Notes under the pieces: generated by a model | Told to the model about the DNA's origin: nothing | Database searches by the model: none | Seen by the model: the letters and a program-made list of their open reading frames with translations, nothing else | Shown here: positions 53,195 to 61,777 of the stretch, piece after piece | Layout: each line of letters opens with the position of its first letter | How positions within the stretch are numbered: the stretch's first letter is position 1 | Made by a program: the position numbers and the translations under genes | Origin: Paenibacillus lutrae | Lineage (GTDB): Bacteria; Bacillota; Bacilli; Paenibacillales; NBRC-103111 | Reading direction: 5' to 3' | Assembly: GCF_009757775.1 (NCBI RefSeq) | Contig: NZ_RHLK01000005.1 | Coordinates: 186,969 to 250,968 of the forward strand | DNA length: 64,000 nucleotides

Positions 53195-53983
53195 TTATTT
53201 CACCACCGATCCAAAGAATGCGTGCAGGTCAATCAGCCACTGCGGGATTGCGATGCTCATGCTCTTCAGAAGAGCCACATCGAAGGCCCGGAAGAAACCG
53301 CTGAATACGAACAACAGAATAATGGCAACCAGCATCGTTTTGGTGATGCGGTTCCAGCCGCCGTCATCAACGCCCTTGCCGATTAGAATACCAAGCACGA
53401 TACCCGGAACTGCGTTGCCCATCACGAGATGAGAGAAGCCGCCGAGCAGAGTCGCCCACACACCAGTCCGCTTGCCTGCATCCATTGCCGCAGTCCAGAA
53501 TACGATCGGCATGATCGGGTTAATCAGCCAGTTAGCGGCGGGCACCAGGACCTTGGTCGCAACCGATTGCAGCGAAGCCGGGATAGCTGCCGCAGTTGAG
53601 TTAAGCAGAGCGACAACGATCGCACCGATAATTGCGCCTGCCCAAGCCATTTTGCGCGGATCATGAAGCGTCTCTTCGAGCTTCTTGTTCCGGGATAACA
53701 GGGCAGCCGCCGACCAGTGCGGAATAATCCGGTGATCGACGTCCTGTGTAAGTGCACCGGCACCGACTACAGATGCCCAGGCATTGAACAGAAAGCCAAG
53801 GCCAAATGAAAAGTGTGCTACCGCGTCGCCTTCACAGGCATTCAGTTCTCCGAATGTGCGGAAAGCGCCCATCCCTTGCACGTTCGGCGCATGGAACATA
53901 CGCGCCGCGCCGGCTCCAACACCAAAGCCGACAAGCAGTCCGATAATGATGGACTTAAAAATGATGGCCAATGTAATACTCAT
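53195..53983 (-). CDS. DUF4311 integral membrane protein
   Basis: A 262-residue protein with seven or eight hydrophobic segments. Recognisable segments are KSIIIGLLVGFGVGAGAARMFHAPNVQGMGAFRTFGELNACEGDAVAHFSFG-like sequence over residues 10-62, WAGAIIGAIVVALLNSTAAAIP near 113, and LINPIMPIVFWTAAMDAGKRTG near 148. A conserved His/Cys/Asp-containing loop near 45-55 could take part in substrate or metal binding. GGGGG lies six bases before the ATG. Likely the main channel subunit of the unknown transporter, by size; this is inference. Confidence 0.87.
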   Translation of the reverse strand: MSITLAIIFKSIIIGLLVGFGVGAGAARMFHAPNVQGMGAFRTFGELNACEGDAVAHFSFGLGFLFNAWASVVGAGALTQDVDHRIIPHWSAAALLSRNKKLEETLHDPRKMAWAGAIIGAIVVALLNSTAAAIPASLQSVATKVLVPAANWLINPIMPIVFWTAAMDAGKRTGVWATLLGGFSHLVMGNAVPGIVLGILIGKGVDDGGWNRITKTMLVAIILLFVFSGFFRAFDVALLKSMSIAIPQWLIDLHAFFGSVVK

Positions 53984-54062
53984 ATGAATCCCCCAAAACT
54001 TCAGAATACAGGCAGCTTCCTAAATCCACTCTCTATCTCTCTAGTCATCTCAGCCCTGTCTT

Positions 54063-54401
54063 TTAACGCATTTTGAGAATGCGCTGGTATTTACTGAGAT
54101 TCTCGGCGTTTTCAGTAAACTCAAGCTCGTCAAGGTTCACATATTTCAGCTTCACCGTTATCCGCAGCGTTACATCATAACGGGTCCGATTTCGCGGAAA
54201 GAACAGTCCGAGAAACTTCTCGCGGTACTGTGTCACGTTGGCCGAAACGATCTCCACTTCCTGCGGCTCAATTTGCATGAGCACATCGGTTGTTTCCCTT
54301 GAAATTTGACCTTTCATACGGGTAAGGGCCTGCTGAAATGCGCCCTGCTTCGTTTCCGAGGACCCACTGACAACGAGCGTTAACGGTTTTTGCTGAAACA
54401 T
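54063..54401 (-). CDS. DUF4312 small soluble protein
   Basis: A 112-residue protein without membrane segments: PLTLVVSGSSETKQGAFQQAL at the N-terminus, VLMQIEPQEVEIVSANVTQYREKFLGLFFPRNRTRYDVTLRITVKLKY in the middle, which reads as a ferredoxin-like alpha-beta fold. Function unknown. It lies eight bases after the SFCGS gene and 79 bases before DUF4311. Its constant company in this cluster suggests a cytoplasmic subunit of the same machinery. Confidence 0.85.
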   Translation of the reverse strand: MFQQKPLTLVVSGSSETKQGAFQQALTRMKGQISRETTDVLMQIEPQEVEIVSANVTQYREKFLGLFFPRNRTRYDVTLRITVKLKYVNLDELEFTENAENLSKYQRILKMR

Positions 54402-54409
54402 AGTTTGCC

Positions 54410-54775
54410 TTACCTCCCGTTTACTTTTTTATATTCATCGGTCAAACGGCGTCCAAGCTCTTCGACGTCCATAAAACCGAAACCAAGCACTTTTTTACCT
54501 TCACGAATGGCTGTAACTCCGGCATCAATCGAACGCATTCCGAATTCCATCGGATATTTATATTTGGTGTTAGCTGTAACGGCACCCGCACCGCCGCTGC
54601 CACAGAACGAGATGCCGAAATCCGCGTTTTCTTTGTTCATAACGTCCCCGAGTTTCATGTCTGCGCCGACACCAGGAATCACAATCGCGATTCCGCCTGC
54701 CGCCTCGACACCTTTAGCAACATTCTGCCCTTTACCTAAACGATCGCCAATAACTACTTTCACTTTGTTTTCCAT
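54410..54775 (-). CDS. SFCGS-family glycine-rich protein
   Basis: A 121-residue soluble protein named after its invariant motif, here SFCGSGGAGAVTA with Cys58. The N-terminus KVKVVIGDRLGKGQNVAKGVEAAGG looks like a small alpha-beta fold with a glycine loop. A single conserved cysteine in a small subunit next to membrane proteins recalls PTS EIIB proteins, whose cysteine is phosphorylated, but the sequence is not a recognised EIIB. AGGAG is nine bases before the ATG. Function unknown. Confidence 0.85.
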   Translation of the reverse strand: MENKVKVVIGDRLGKGQNVAKGVEAAGGIAIVIPGVGADMKLGDVMNKENADFGISFCGSGGAGAVTANTKYKYPMEFGMRSIDAGVTAIREGKKVLGFGFMDVEELGRRLTDEYKKVNGR

Positions 54776-54790
54776 GGATTTTCACTCCTG

Positions 54791-55153
54791 TTAGTTAGAT
54801 TTGGCAGCTTCAAAATGAACTGCCAGGAAAAAGACTTCCGCATCATCCAGCTTCCTTGTAGGAGGGAACTGATAGCTGCTGAACAGACGTTTACTCAGTT
54901 CGATAGACTCCGTACTCAGCTCTTCGAACATCTCCGGCTCAATTTCCGGCAAATATTCATCCAGGTCCACTCTTCTCAGAAAAGCAAGAAGATGTATGCC
55001 TATAATAACGGCTTTCGTGTGCGGGATGCTTAGACTAATATCTTCAGACATGAGCCGAAGATCCGTAAGAAGGGTTTGAACAATCTCTAATTTCTCTGCG
55101 GAAGCTTCCGTTTTCTGCGGAATTTCTTCCATGACTTCATTTAGGTTGAACAT
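54791..55153 (-). CDS. Free-standing PRD-domain protein
   Basis: A 120-residue protein that is essentially one PTS regulation domain: SIPHTKAVIIGIHLLAFLRRVDL carries the first pair of conserved histidines and LDDAEVFFLAVHFEAAKSN the second site. It has no DNA- or RNA-binding domain. PRDs are phosphorylated by HPr or EIIB, so this protein could read the phosphorylation state of the system or serve as a phosphate relay. Its start overlaps the amidohydrolase gene by 13 bases; GGAGAG is eight bases upstream. Confidence 0.82.
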   Translation of the reverse strand: MFNLNEVMEEIPQKTEASAEKLEIVQTLLTDLRLMSEDISLSIPHTKAVIIGIHLLAFLRRVDLDEYLPEIEPEMFEELSTESIELSKRLFSSYQFPPTRKLDDAEVFFLAVHFEAAKSN

Positions 55154-56274
55154 GAGTATATCTCTCCAGCTCTTATGGTATATTGTGGAATAAGCTGCTG
55201 GTTGTACGCTATGGTTTTGCCCTCCGCATCCTTAAGCAGAACAGGCTCCTCTTCGATCCGGAAGATGGTAATGTCGGCTTCTGAACCTTCTTTCAAGGTC
55301 CCGATTTCTGTTTCCAGTCCAAGTACTTTGGCGGGCGCGGAAGTCGCCCACGCAATAACCTCTTCCAGGGTGTAACCGAGCGCCAGCAGTTTGGTCATGG
55401 TAATCGCCTGGCTGTACACAGGCCCTTCAACTAAATTAACAAGATAAAGATCGGTAGAGATCGAGTACGGATGAATTCCCAGCTCTTTGGCTTTGATCAT
55501 CGTATCGAAACTGAAGCTTGAGCTGCCGTGTCCGACGTCGAACAGAACACCGCGCTCAAGCGCAGCGGCTGCCTGCGGAATCAAGGAACCGTCCGCGTCC
55601 AGGATGCCGCCTGCTTTACCATGGAAAGCGTGGGTAACAACATCTCCCGCTTCAAGCAGATCCAGCACATCACCGAGTGCCGGCGGCGCATTGCCTACAT
55701 GAACCATCACCGGCAGGCCTGCTTCTCTCGCCGTATCCTTCGCGATCTCAAGCGGGCGGATACCGCTGGTTTTCACAACCGAGCCGCTCATTCTAGCCTT
55801 GATTCCGATAATACTGTCGCGGTGGCGCTCAATGACCTCAAGCGTCGCTTTGGGATCAAGCTTCGCTAGATCAGCCAGCTCAGAGCGACCCTCGGCAAGT
55901 CCGGGTGCAGAGATATTCAGCCAGGCCAGTACCCGGCTCTTGCTCGGCTCGATGCTTCTTTTAACAAAATCCTCATAATTCGCAAAGCCGGAGCTGCCTG
56001 CATCTACGACTGTCGTAACGCCCTGGTCGATTCCGACACGGTCCGGAGCAACGCCCATCTCCTGCACACCCTCATAGATGTGGGTATGAATATCAATAAA
56101 GCCCGGTGATACGTAACAACCGGCAGCATCCAACGTTCTCTCTGCCTCAACAGCCGTTCCCGGCTCCACTACTCCAACAATACGCCCTTGGCTGACGAGG
56201 ACATCCCCCGCGCCGGATCTACCCGTAGAAGGATCAACGATCGTCCCGCCAACTATTAGCAATTCCGCTTTCAT
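55141..56274 (-). CDS. Amidohydrolase/deacetylase family metallohydrolase
   Basis: Metal-dependent TIM-barrel hydrolase of 377 residues. Ligands seen: GFIDIHTHIYEG (His63, His65), a Lys in IIGIKARMSGSV that may be carbamylated, His in PVMVHVGNAPP and VVTHAFHGKAGG, and Asp in SISTDLYLV. The C-terminus adds the small beta domain (KEGSEADITIFR). The family contains dihydroorotase-like and deacetylase enzymes; in this cluster it is expected to remove an acyl group from the amino sugar acid before DgaE acts, which is inference. Two bases separate it from the regulator gene. Confidence 0.87.
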   Translation of the reverse strand: MKAELLIVGGTIVDPSTGRSGAGDVLVSQGRIVGVVEPGTAVEAERTLDAAGCYVSPGFIDIHTHIYEGVQEMGVAPDRVGIDQGVTTVVDAGSSGFANYEDFVKRSIEPSKSRVLAWLNISAPGLAEGRSELADLAKLDPKATLEVIERHRDSIIGIKARMSGSVVKTSGIRPLEIAKDTAREAGLPVMVHVGNAPPALGDVLDLLEAGDVVTHAFHGKAGGILDADGSLIPQAAAALERGVLFDVGHGSSSFSFDTMIKAKELGIHPYSISTDLYLVNLVEGPVYSQAITMTKLLALGYTLEEVIAWATSAPAKVLGLETEIGTLKEGSEADITIFRIEEEPVLLKDAEGKTIAYNQQLIPQYTIRAGEIYSCST

Positions 56275-56276
56275 CT

Positions 56277-58199
56277 TTACGAACTCCTTTCAAAATACCT
56301 TAAAATGGCCATGATTTCGCCTTCTGTCGCATGAATCCGATGTTCGGAAAGCAGCTCCTTCAAGTGCTGCACCGCTTCCCCTCCGATACCTTCAGGAACG
56401 GCTGAAATGCCGGTCTGAACATAAGCCGTATCAAATGCAATGCGGTTCATCATAAAAAGCAAATGAAGCGTTAAGCCTTCCATTCTGTCTTCGCTCAGGT
56501 AGTCTGCGAAACGGGTCCGGATAGCCCGGCTAAGCTCGAAGCCTTTCCAGATAATATCTTGAAACTTCTGTTCTAAATAAGACAGCTCGGGCCTTTGCAA
56601 ACTATCGTTCACCCGCGCCAGCGGATCATGGGGGGCCCGCGTCTCTTCCAGATGATCCAGCCTCAAACGTATCGATTTGAAATCATTCTTATCCGGGATC
56701 GGATTGACCACAACGACAGGCACAGGCGATTCGATCGGAAAAATACTGATAACCAGATCAAAATCGGTGACAATCTGTTTCTCAAACTCCATCACCGAAC
56801 AAAAAGCCGCAACATGGAGCGTTTTGATCTCATTCTCGATAACCGTTTTCAAAAGCTTCGATGTTCCCCGTCCGGTACCGCATACAACCAGCGCTTTATA
56901 GACCTGAGTTTCCTGACGCCGTTCAAAAGCAGCCTGGAAGTGAAGAACTATATAGGCTACGTCGGAATCAGAGAGCGTTATGCCGTAAGGAGCGAATACT
57001 TCCTGGCAGGCTTGCCGGACAGGATCGAACATCTGGCGGTAAGAACGCATAATTTCATGCAGCAAGGGATTGGGATCGGCGATTCCGTAGCTGTATTTGT
57101 TGAGTTTGTCGGCGACGTGAGCGTGCAGATACTGCATGAGATCGGGATCCTGCCGGAACCGGACGCGTACGGCTTCGCTGACCAGATCGATAAGCGTCTT
57201 CGTGACCAGATAAGCGTCAGGCAGCAGCTGCCCCGTCTCATCTTTATCCTTCAGCATCTGAGGTATCATGCCGATTGCAGGCAAACTGACGTAACGGATG
57301 CTTTCGTCGGTAAAATCCCGCTCAAGCACAGCGGATAGTCCGGTCAGCTGGTCACGGAACAGTTCCGTGATGCACGTATGATGCCGGGTCAGTGCGCGGG
57401 GCGGTGAGAGCGGCGTCTGCTGAATCAGACCGGCTTCATTCTCACCTTCTACTGTAAAATTCCCGCGGATGACGATACAGAGCCGGATAAACACGCCAAT
57501 GATCGCATTATCCGTCAGCAGGATGTGCGTCCTCTCGCGCGTCTTTCTCACTAGACTTCCGACCAGTTGGAAAATACGGTCGAGATCCCCGACCGGCACC
57601 AGGAACCATTCCAGCAGCTTGCTGAAGTGGAGCTTAGGCTTTCTTTCCCGGACAACTCCCTGCACGATCTGGAACATGTCGTTACCGTCTAGCAGATCCT
57701 GGATAATATTCTCCAGTACTGCGCGTTTTCGAATCCGGGGGCCGCCCACCTTGATTCCGTGCCTGCTGCGGACCAGCTCCAGGTTCGAATGGAGGAGCAG
57801 CTGCTGCGCAATGGCAAGATCGGCCTGCACCGTATTCCGGCTTACCTCATGTTTGCTCATCAGCTCGCCGATCGTCACATAGCCATCGCTTAGCAAAAGC
57901 TCAATGAGCATATACCTCATGCGGTCCTGCTGATTAAGAAAAACATGCTCGCTTACCGCATCCAGCCGTTCCAGGAGATGAATCCTCTCCGCATCCCCGC
58001 ACTCAATCCAGATCCCTTTGTTTGGTCTGGACTGAAGTTCGATGCTCTCCTGCTGAAGCCAGATTCTTATGGCCTCCAGATCATATTTGACGGTCCGCTC
58101 ACTGACTTGGAATTCTTCCGCACATTCCTTGATCCTCAGAGGACTCCGTGAATAGACGATTTTTTTGAGCAATGCACGAGATCGTGTAGTTAACGTCAT
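56277..58199 (-). CDS. PRD/EIIB-containing transcriptional regulator (BglG/MtlR-like)
   Basis: A 640-residue PTS-controlled activator, probably of the downstream cluster. Order of parts: two N-terminal helix-turn-helix domains (IKECAEEFQVSERTVKYDLEAIR near 25 and GELMSKHEVSRNTVQADLAIAQ near 110), PRD1 (about 190-300), PRD2 (about 325-430, LHAHVADKLNK and YIVLHFQAAFERR histidines), an EIIB-like domain with Cys440 in VVCGTGRGTSKLL, and a C-terminal PRD-like segment (LTLHLLFMMNRI). No clear EIIA His motif follows. ATG 58199 has GGAGG eight bases upstream. First gene of the unit, so autoregulated. Confidence 0.88.
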   Translation of the reverse strand: MTLTTRSRALLKKIVYSRSPLRIKECAEEFQVSERTVKYDLEAIRIWLQQESIELQSRPNKGIWIECGDAERIHLLERLDAVSEHVFLNQQDRMRYMLIELLLSDGYVTIGELMSKHEVSRNTVQADLAIAQQLLLHSNLELVRSRHGIKVGGPRIRKRAVLENIIQDLLDGNDMFQIVQGVVRERKPKLHFSKLLEWFLVPVGDLDRIFQLVGSLVRKTRERTHILLTDNAIIGVFIRLCIVIRGNFTVEGENEAGLIQQTPLSPPRALTRHHTCITELFRDQLTGLSAVLERDFTDESIRYVSLPAIGMIPQMLKDKDETGQLLPDAYLVTKTLIDLVSEAVRVRFRQDPDLMQYLHAHVADKLNKYSYGIADPNPLLHEIMRSYRQMFDPVRQACQEVFAPYGITLSDSDVAYIVLHFQAAFERRQETQVYKALVVCGTGRGTSKLLKTVIENEIKTLHVAAFCSVMEFEKQIVTDFDLVISIFPIESPVPVVVVNPIPDKNDFKSIRLRLDHLEETRAPHDPLARVNDSLQRPELSYLEQKFQDIIWKGFELSRAIRTRFADYLSEDRMEGLTLHLLFMMNRIAFDTAYVQTGISAVPEGIGGEAVQHLKELLSEHRIHATEGEIMAILRYFERSS

Positions 58200-58217
58200 C
58201 AGTAATCCCTCCTGCAA

Positions 58218-58243
58218 GTACAACCTTGTCGTCTATTGTACCA
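58218..58243 (-). promoter_or_regulatory. Extended -10 promoter with overlapping palindrome for the DUF4310-4312 cluster
   Basis: TGG-TACAAT (58243-58235) is an extended -10; GTACAA (58218-58223) and TTGTAC (58236-58241) form an inverted repeat across the -10 and start region, a plausible operator. It lies between the ptsI stop and the regulator start. Confidence 0.45.
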
Positions 58244-58304
58244 CTTCATATCCTCTTCCATGGAAGGAATTCATCGTGATTCGGCAAGAGCGGCCGCTAC
58301 AGGC

Positions 58305-60059
58305 TTACAGCCATTCCGATACGGCTGGAACGCGGCTGATCACGTACTGCTTGATTTCTTCTGCCGTGTACAGCTCGAGCGCTTCACTGGCCAGCTGCTT
58401 CATCTCTTCGCTGTCCAGCTTATGCAGAAGCCCCCGGGCAGCGGCGATAGAGCCCGCTCCCATGCTGAACTCATCCAGGCCCATTCCCAGCAGCAGCGGA
58501 ATAGCCGTCACATTGCCGGCCATCTCCCCGCACATGCCGACCCAGCGGCCTTTGGCATGCGCCGACTGGATGACGTGCCGGATCAGGCGGAGGACGCCCG
58601 GATTGAACGGTTCGCTGAGATGAGCGATCGTTTCGTTCATCCGGTCAGCAGCCATCATATACTGCACGAGATCGTTCGTCCCGATGCTGAAGAAATCAGC
58701 TTCGGAAGCGAGTTGATCGGCCGCCATACCGGCTGCCGGCACTTCGATCATGATGCCGACTTCTACGTCAGGACCGTAGGCAATCCCCTCGGCATCGAGC
58801 TCTGCTTTGGCTTCCGCGAGAACGGCATTCGCTTGACGCAGCTCTTCGATATTCGAGATCATCGGATACATGATCTTGACATTGCCGAAGGCACTGGCGC
58901 GAAGGATAGCGCGAAGCTGCGTGAGGAACAGGTCCTTGCGGTCCAGGCAAAGCCGGATGGCGCGGTAGCCCAGGAACGGATTCGCTTCCTTCGGCAGGCT
59001 CAGATACGGCAGTTCCTTGTCTCCGCCGATATCGAGAGTCCGGATAACCACCGGCTGGGAAGGGAACATTTCGGCGACGATTTTGTACGCGAGGAACTGC
59101 TCCTCCTCCGTCGGCATCGTGTCGCGGCCCATGTACAGGAACTCCGTGCGGTACAAGCCGATTCCTTCGGCACCGCCCGTGCGGGCCGCCTGGGCATCCT
59201 GCGGGCCGCCGATGTTCGCCGCCAGCTCGACGTGCTTGCCGTCGGCTGTCTCCGAAGCGCGGCTGACATAGGTCTGCAGCCGGCTGCGGCGTTCTTCATA
59301 GCGGCTCTGTTTGGAGCGGTACTGCTCGATCAGCTCCGCATCTGGATTGATGTACACCGCGCCTTCGCTGCCGTCGACGATCACATAGTCGCCGGCTTGC
59401 ACCTGCTTGAGGGCATCGCCCATGCCGACAATCGCGGGAATCTCCAGCGACCTTGCCATGATCGCGGAATGCGAGGTCCGGCCGCCGATTGCGGTTGCGA
59501 AGCCGGTAACGCGGCTGCGGTCCAGCCGGGCCGTGTCCGATGGCGTCAGGTCGTGGGCGAACAGAACGACCGGTTCGTCGCCAGCAACCCGCACATCGGC
59601 TTCTTCACCGCGCAGCAGACGCTGCAGACGGTTGGCGACGTCGCGGATGTCGGATGCGCGTTCGCGCATGTAGGCGTCATTCATGTTCTCGAATACGGCG
59701 ACGAGTGCCTGTGCAGCCTCTTCCACCGCTGCCTCCGCGTTCATATGCTCACAGCGGATGCTGGCGGCCGCAGCGCCTACGAAATCATCATCTTCAAGAA
59801 GCAGCATGTGGGTCTCGAAGATTTCGGCGTGAGCCTCTCCCATTTTCTGCGCCGTCTCTTCTTTAAGAGACTGGAGTTCTGCAAGCGCTTGCTTGGTTTT
59901 CAGCTGGAGCCTCACCACTTCAGCTGCCACTTCTTCCTCGGCCAGAATCCGTCTGCCGACCTCGACAGGCACTTCCTGCCAGATTTGCGCTCTGCCCATC
60001 GCATAGCCTGGAGCCGCTGCAATTCCTTTTATTTTAACATGTTGATCCTGTCTATTCAT
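58305..60059 (-). CDS. ptsI: PTS enzyme I (phosphoenolpyruvate-protein phosphotransferase)
   Basis: Takes phosphate from PEP and passes it to HPr. The 584-residue protein has the HPr-binding N-terminal domain, the phospho-His197 in IGGRTSHSAIMAR, the PEP-binding LYRTEFLYMGRDTMPTEEEQ segment near 309, and the barrel with FFSIGTNDLVQYMMAADRMNE and WVGMCGEMAGN. GGTGA is five bases before the ATG and nine bases separate it from ptsH. In many Bacillales ptsHI follow ptsG; here they are directly upstream of the DUF4310-4312 cluster. Confidence 0.96.
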   Translation of the reverse strand: MNRQDQHVKIKGIAAAPGYAMGRAQIWQEVPVEVGRRILAEEEVAAEVVRLQLKTKQALAELQSLKEETAQKMGEAHAEIFETHMLLLEDDDFVGAAAASIRCEHMNAEAAVEEAAQALVAVFENMNDAYMRERASDIRDVANRLQRLLRGEEADVRVAGDEPVVLFAHDLTPSDTARLDRSRVTGFATAIGGRTSHSAIMARSLEIPAIVGMGDALKQVQAGDYVIVDGSEGAVYINPDAELIEQYRSKQSRYEERRSRLQTYVSRASETADGKHVELAANIGGPQDAQAARTGGAEGIGLYRTEFLYMGRDTMPTEEEQFLAYKIVAEMFPSQPVVIRTLDIGGDKELPYLSLPKEANPFLGYRAIRLCLDRKDLFLTQLRAILRASAFGNVKIMYPMISNIEELRQANAVLAEAKAELDAEGIAYGPDVEVGIMIEVPAAGMAADQLASEADFFSIGTNDLVQYMMAADRMNETIAHLSEPFNPGVLRLIRHVIQSAHAKGRWVGMCGEMAGNVTAIPLLLGMGLDEFSMGAGSIAAARGLLHKLDSEEMKQLASEALELYTAEEIKQYVISRVPAVSEWL

Positions 60060-60067
60060 GCTATCAC

Positions 60068-60325
60068 CTATTCAAGAACGGATTCGAGCATTTGCCCGAG
60101 CTCGTTCAGCGCTTCCTCTTCCTGCTCACCGGACGTGTTAACGGTTACTTTATCTCCGTAACGCATTTCGAGCGACAGCAAGCCGACGATGCTTTTGCCG
60201 TTTACGGTTTTGTCCCCTTTGGTAACGGTAATATCACATGGAAATAACTTTGCTTTCTTCATCAAAGCCCCGGCAGGGCGTGAGTGGATCCCTAGCGGAT
60301 TCTGCACGGAAAATTCTTTCTGCAT
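60068..60325 (-). CDS. ptsH: Phosphocarrier protein HPr
   Basis: General PTS phosphocarrier, 85 residues. His14 in NPLGIHSRPAG accepts phosphate from enzyme I, and Ser45 in GKSIVGLLSL is the HPr-kinase site used in catabolite control, so this is HPr and not Crh. GGAGGAG is eight bases before ATG 60325; the longer open frame is not used. Cotranscribed with ptsI. Confidence 0.95.
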   Translation of the reverse strand: MQKEFSVQNPLGIHSRPAGALMKKAKLFPCDITVTKGDKTVNGKSIVGLLSLEMRYGDKVTVNTSGEQEEEALNELGQMLESVLE

Positions 60326-60449
60326 TTGTATGACTCCTCCCGATTTCGTGCCTGAAACTTGACCTTCACGGGACTGCTCCCGATGTATCCACCATATCGC
60401 AACCGCTTCCAACTGAGAAGATCAAACCTTTTGCACTATTCATGGTGCA

Positions 60450-60490
60450 AAAAGAAACCGGACTCAGGAAATTAGTCCTAAGTCCGGTTT
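60450..60490 (-). terminator. Intrinsic terminator after the MFS gene
   Basis: AAACCGGACT (60455-60464) pairs with AGTCCGGTTT (60481-60490), with an inner GGA/TCC pairing; minus strand continues CTTTTTG. It separates the MFS gene from ptsH. Confidence 0.8.
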
Positions 60491-60559
60491 AGCCCGGTCC
60501 TGCACCTGATGGAAGTGCTGCACCTGAGGAAAGTCCTGCTTCCGAATCTTCGATATCCC

Positions 60560-61777
60560 TCACGTTCCTTCTGAAATAGAAGCTCCCGGGGAAGAAGGCG
60601 CCCTGCCCGTCACCATCACTTTAACTGCTTTTGCCTGAAAAACAGGAATTAAAATCAAACTGATCAGCGTAGTACCGATGAGGGCCACATACAACCAGCC
60701 GTCCAGACTTTGAAGCTGCATGATAAAGACAAGCAGAATGATTCGCATGCCGATTAAGAGCCCTTCACGCCAGATCAGAAAAGCGGCCTTGCGGGCAGGC
60801 GGGTAATTCTCGATGCATTGGAACTGCTGTGCGTTCCAGATCATGGCGAAGAAGAACATCCCGAAAGCCGTCAGCACGTTGGACAAAATGAGCAGCGGAT
60901 GCAGCGGGAAAAGTGCAACAACAAACCCCGCCGACAATAGAGTAACTCCCAGCCACAGGCAGAGATTATCGTTCCATTTGAATTTGCGGTACAGCGCCAG
61001 ACCCAGAAAAGCGGAGCCCGTATAAAGCACATTCAGCAGGGCAATGAGCAGCTTATCCTGGGTAACGGTAAAAGTGAACACCAGTGTAAACAAATTCTGA
61101 AACTGCATGAATACGCCGCCTGCAAGAATGGACAAGACGAGCCAGATCGATTGGCGGCTGCCGAATACCTTTTTGACGGCAAGTTCTTTCCAGAACCCCA
61201 GCTGAGGCCCTTCGGAAAGCGGCATCGATATTTTAGGCATCGTGTAAGAGAACAAGAGCATGACAATAACAAAGACAAACATGAGAATAAACGAACTTTC
61301 ATAGCCGAACCATCCGATAAACTGGGCCGATACGATCGGAATAACCATGGATAAGACCTGCCCGATGAGATTGTTAGCGGCAAAAAAAGAAGCGACTTCG
61401 CTGCCTTTTCCAGAGAAAGACACGCTTAAATTCTGGGCAACCGTATAGAATCCCCACATCAGCCCCACCGGCAAACCAATAATCGCGATCCACAAATTCC
61501 GGTTATCCAGAGTAAGGAAAGTCAGCAGCAGGAAGGCAGCAGCACCGCTGACAGCGGATAAAGCCAGCAGCAGGCGGATTGTCTGCCTGTACAGCATCCT
61601 CGCCCCCAGTATGAAGGAGATGCCCCAGCCTATAAACATAACCAAATTAAACCAGGAAACTTCAAAAATGCTGTTGTTAACCTGCCAAATATACAAATTA
61701 ATAAAAATCCCGATGTAAATAAAAATGATTGACGAAACAAAGTTCATCATCAGCATTTTACGGATATTCGATGACAC
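60560..61777 (-). CDS. Major facilitator superfamily permease
   Basis: About 405 residues with 12 hydrophobic segments, for example FVSSIIFIYIGIFINLYIW, WIAIIGLPVGLMWGFYTVAQ and FGMFFFAMIWNAQQFQ. The SFSGKGSEVASFFAANNLIGQVL loop is like that of YybO/YxiO-type or uncharacterised Bacillales MFS proteins; no drug or sugar motif decides the substrate. I choose GTG 61777 because AAGGG stands eight bases upstream; a TTG eleven codons earlier has no ribosome site. Flanked by terminators or gaps, so monocistronic. Confidence 0.8.
   Translation of the reverse strand: MSSNIRKMLMMNFVSSIIFIYIGIFINLYIWQVNNSIFEVSWFNLVMFIGWGISFILGARMLYRQTIRLLLALSAVSGAAAFLLLTFLTLDNRNLWIAIIGLPVGLMWGFYTVAQNLSVSFSGKGSEVASFFAANNLIGQVLSMVIPIVSAQFIGWFGYESSFILMFVFVIVMLLFSYTMPKISMPLSEGPQLGFWKELAVKKVFGSRQSIWLVLSILAGGVFMQFQNLFTLVFTFTVTQDKLLIALLNVLYTGSAFLGLALYRKFKWNDNLCLWLGVTLLSAGFVVALFPLHPLLILSNVLTAFGMFFFAMIWNAQQFQCIENYPPARKAAFLIWREGLLIGMRIILLVFIMQLQSLDGWLYVALIGTTLISLILIPVFQAKAVKVMVTGRAPSSPGASISEGT

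Noticed and set aside
58236-60161. A 641-residue open frame on the plus strand opposite ptsI and ptsH
   Set aside because: It is antisense to two unmistakable genes, reads as His/Arg/Gln-rich low-plausibility protein and has no domain; it arises from the GC-rich codon use of ptsI.
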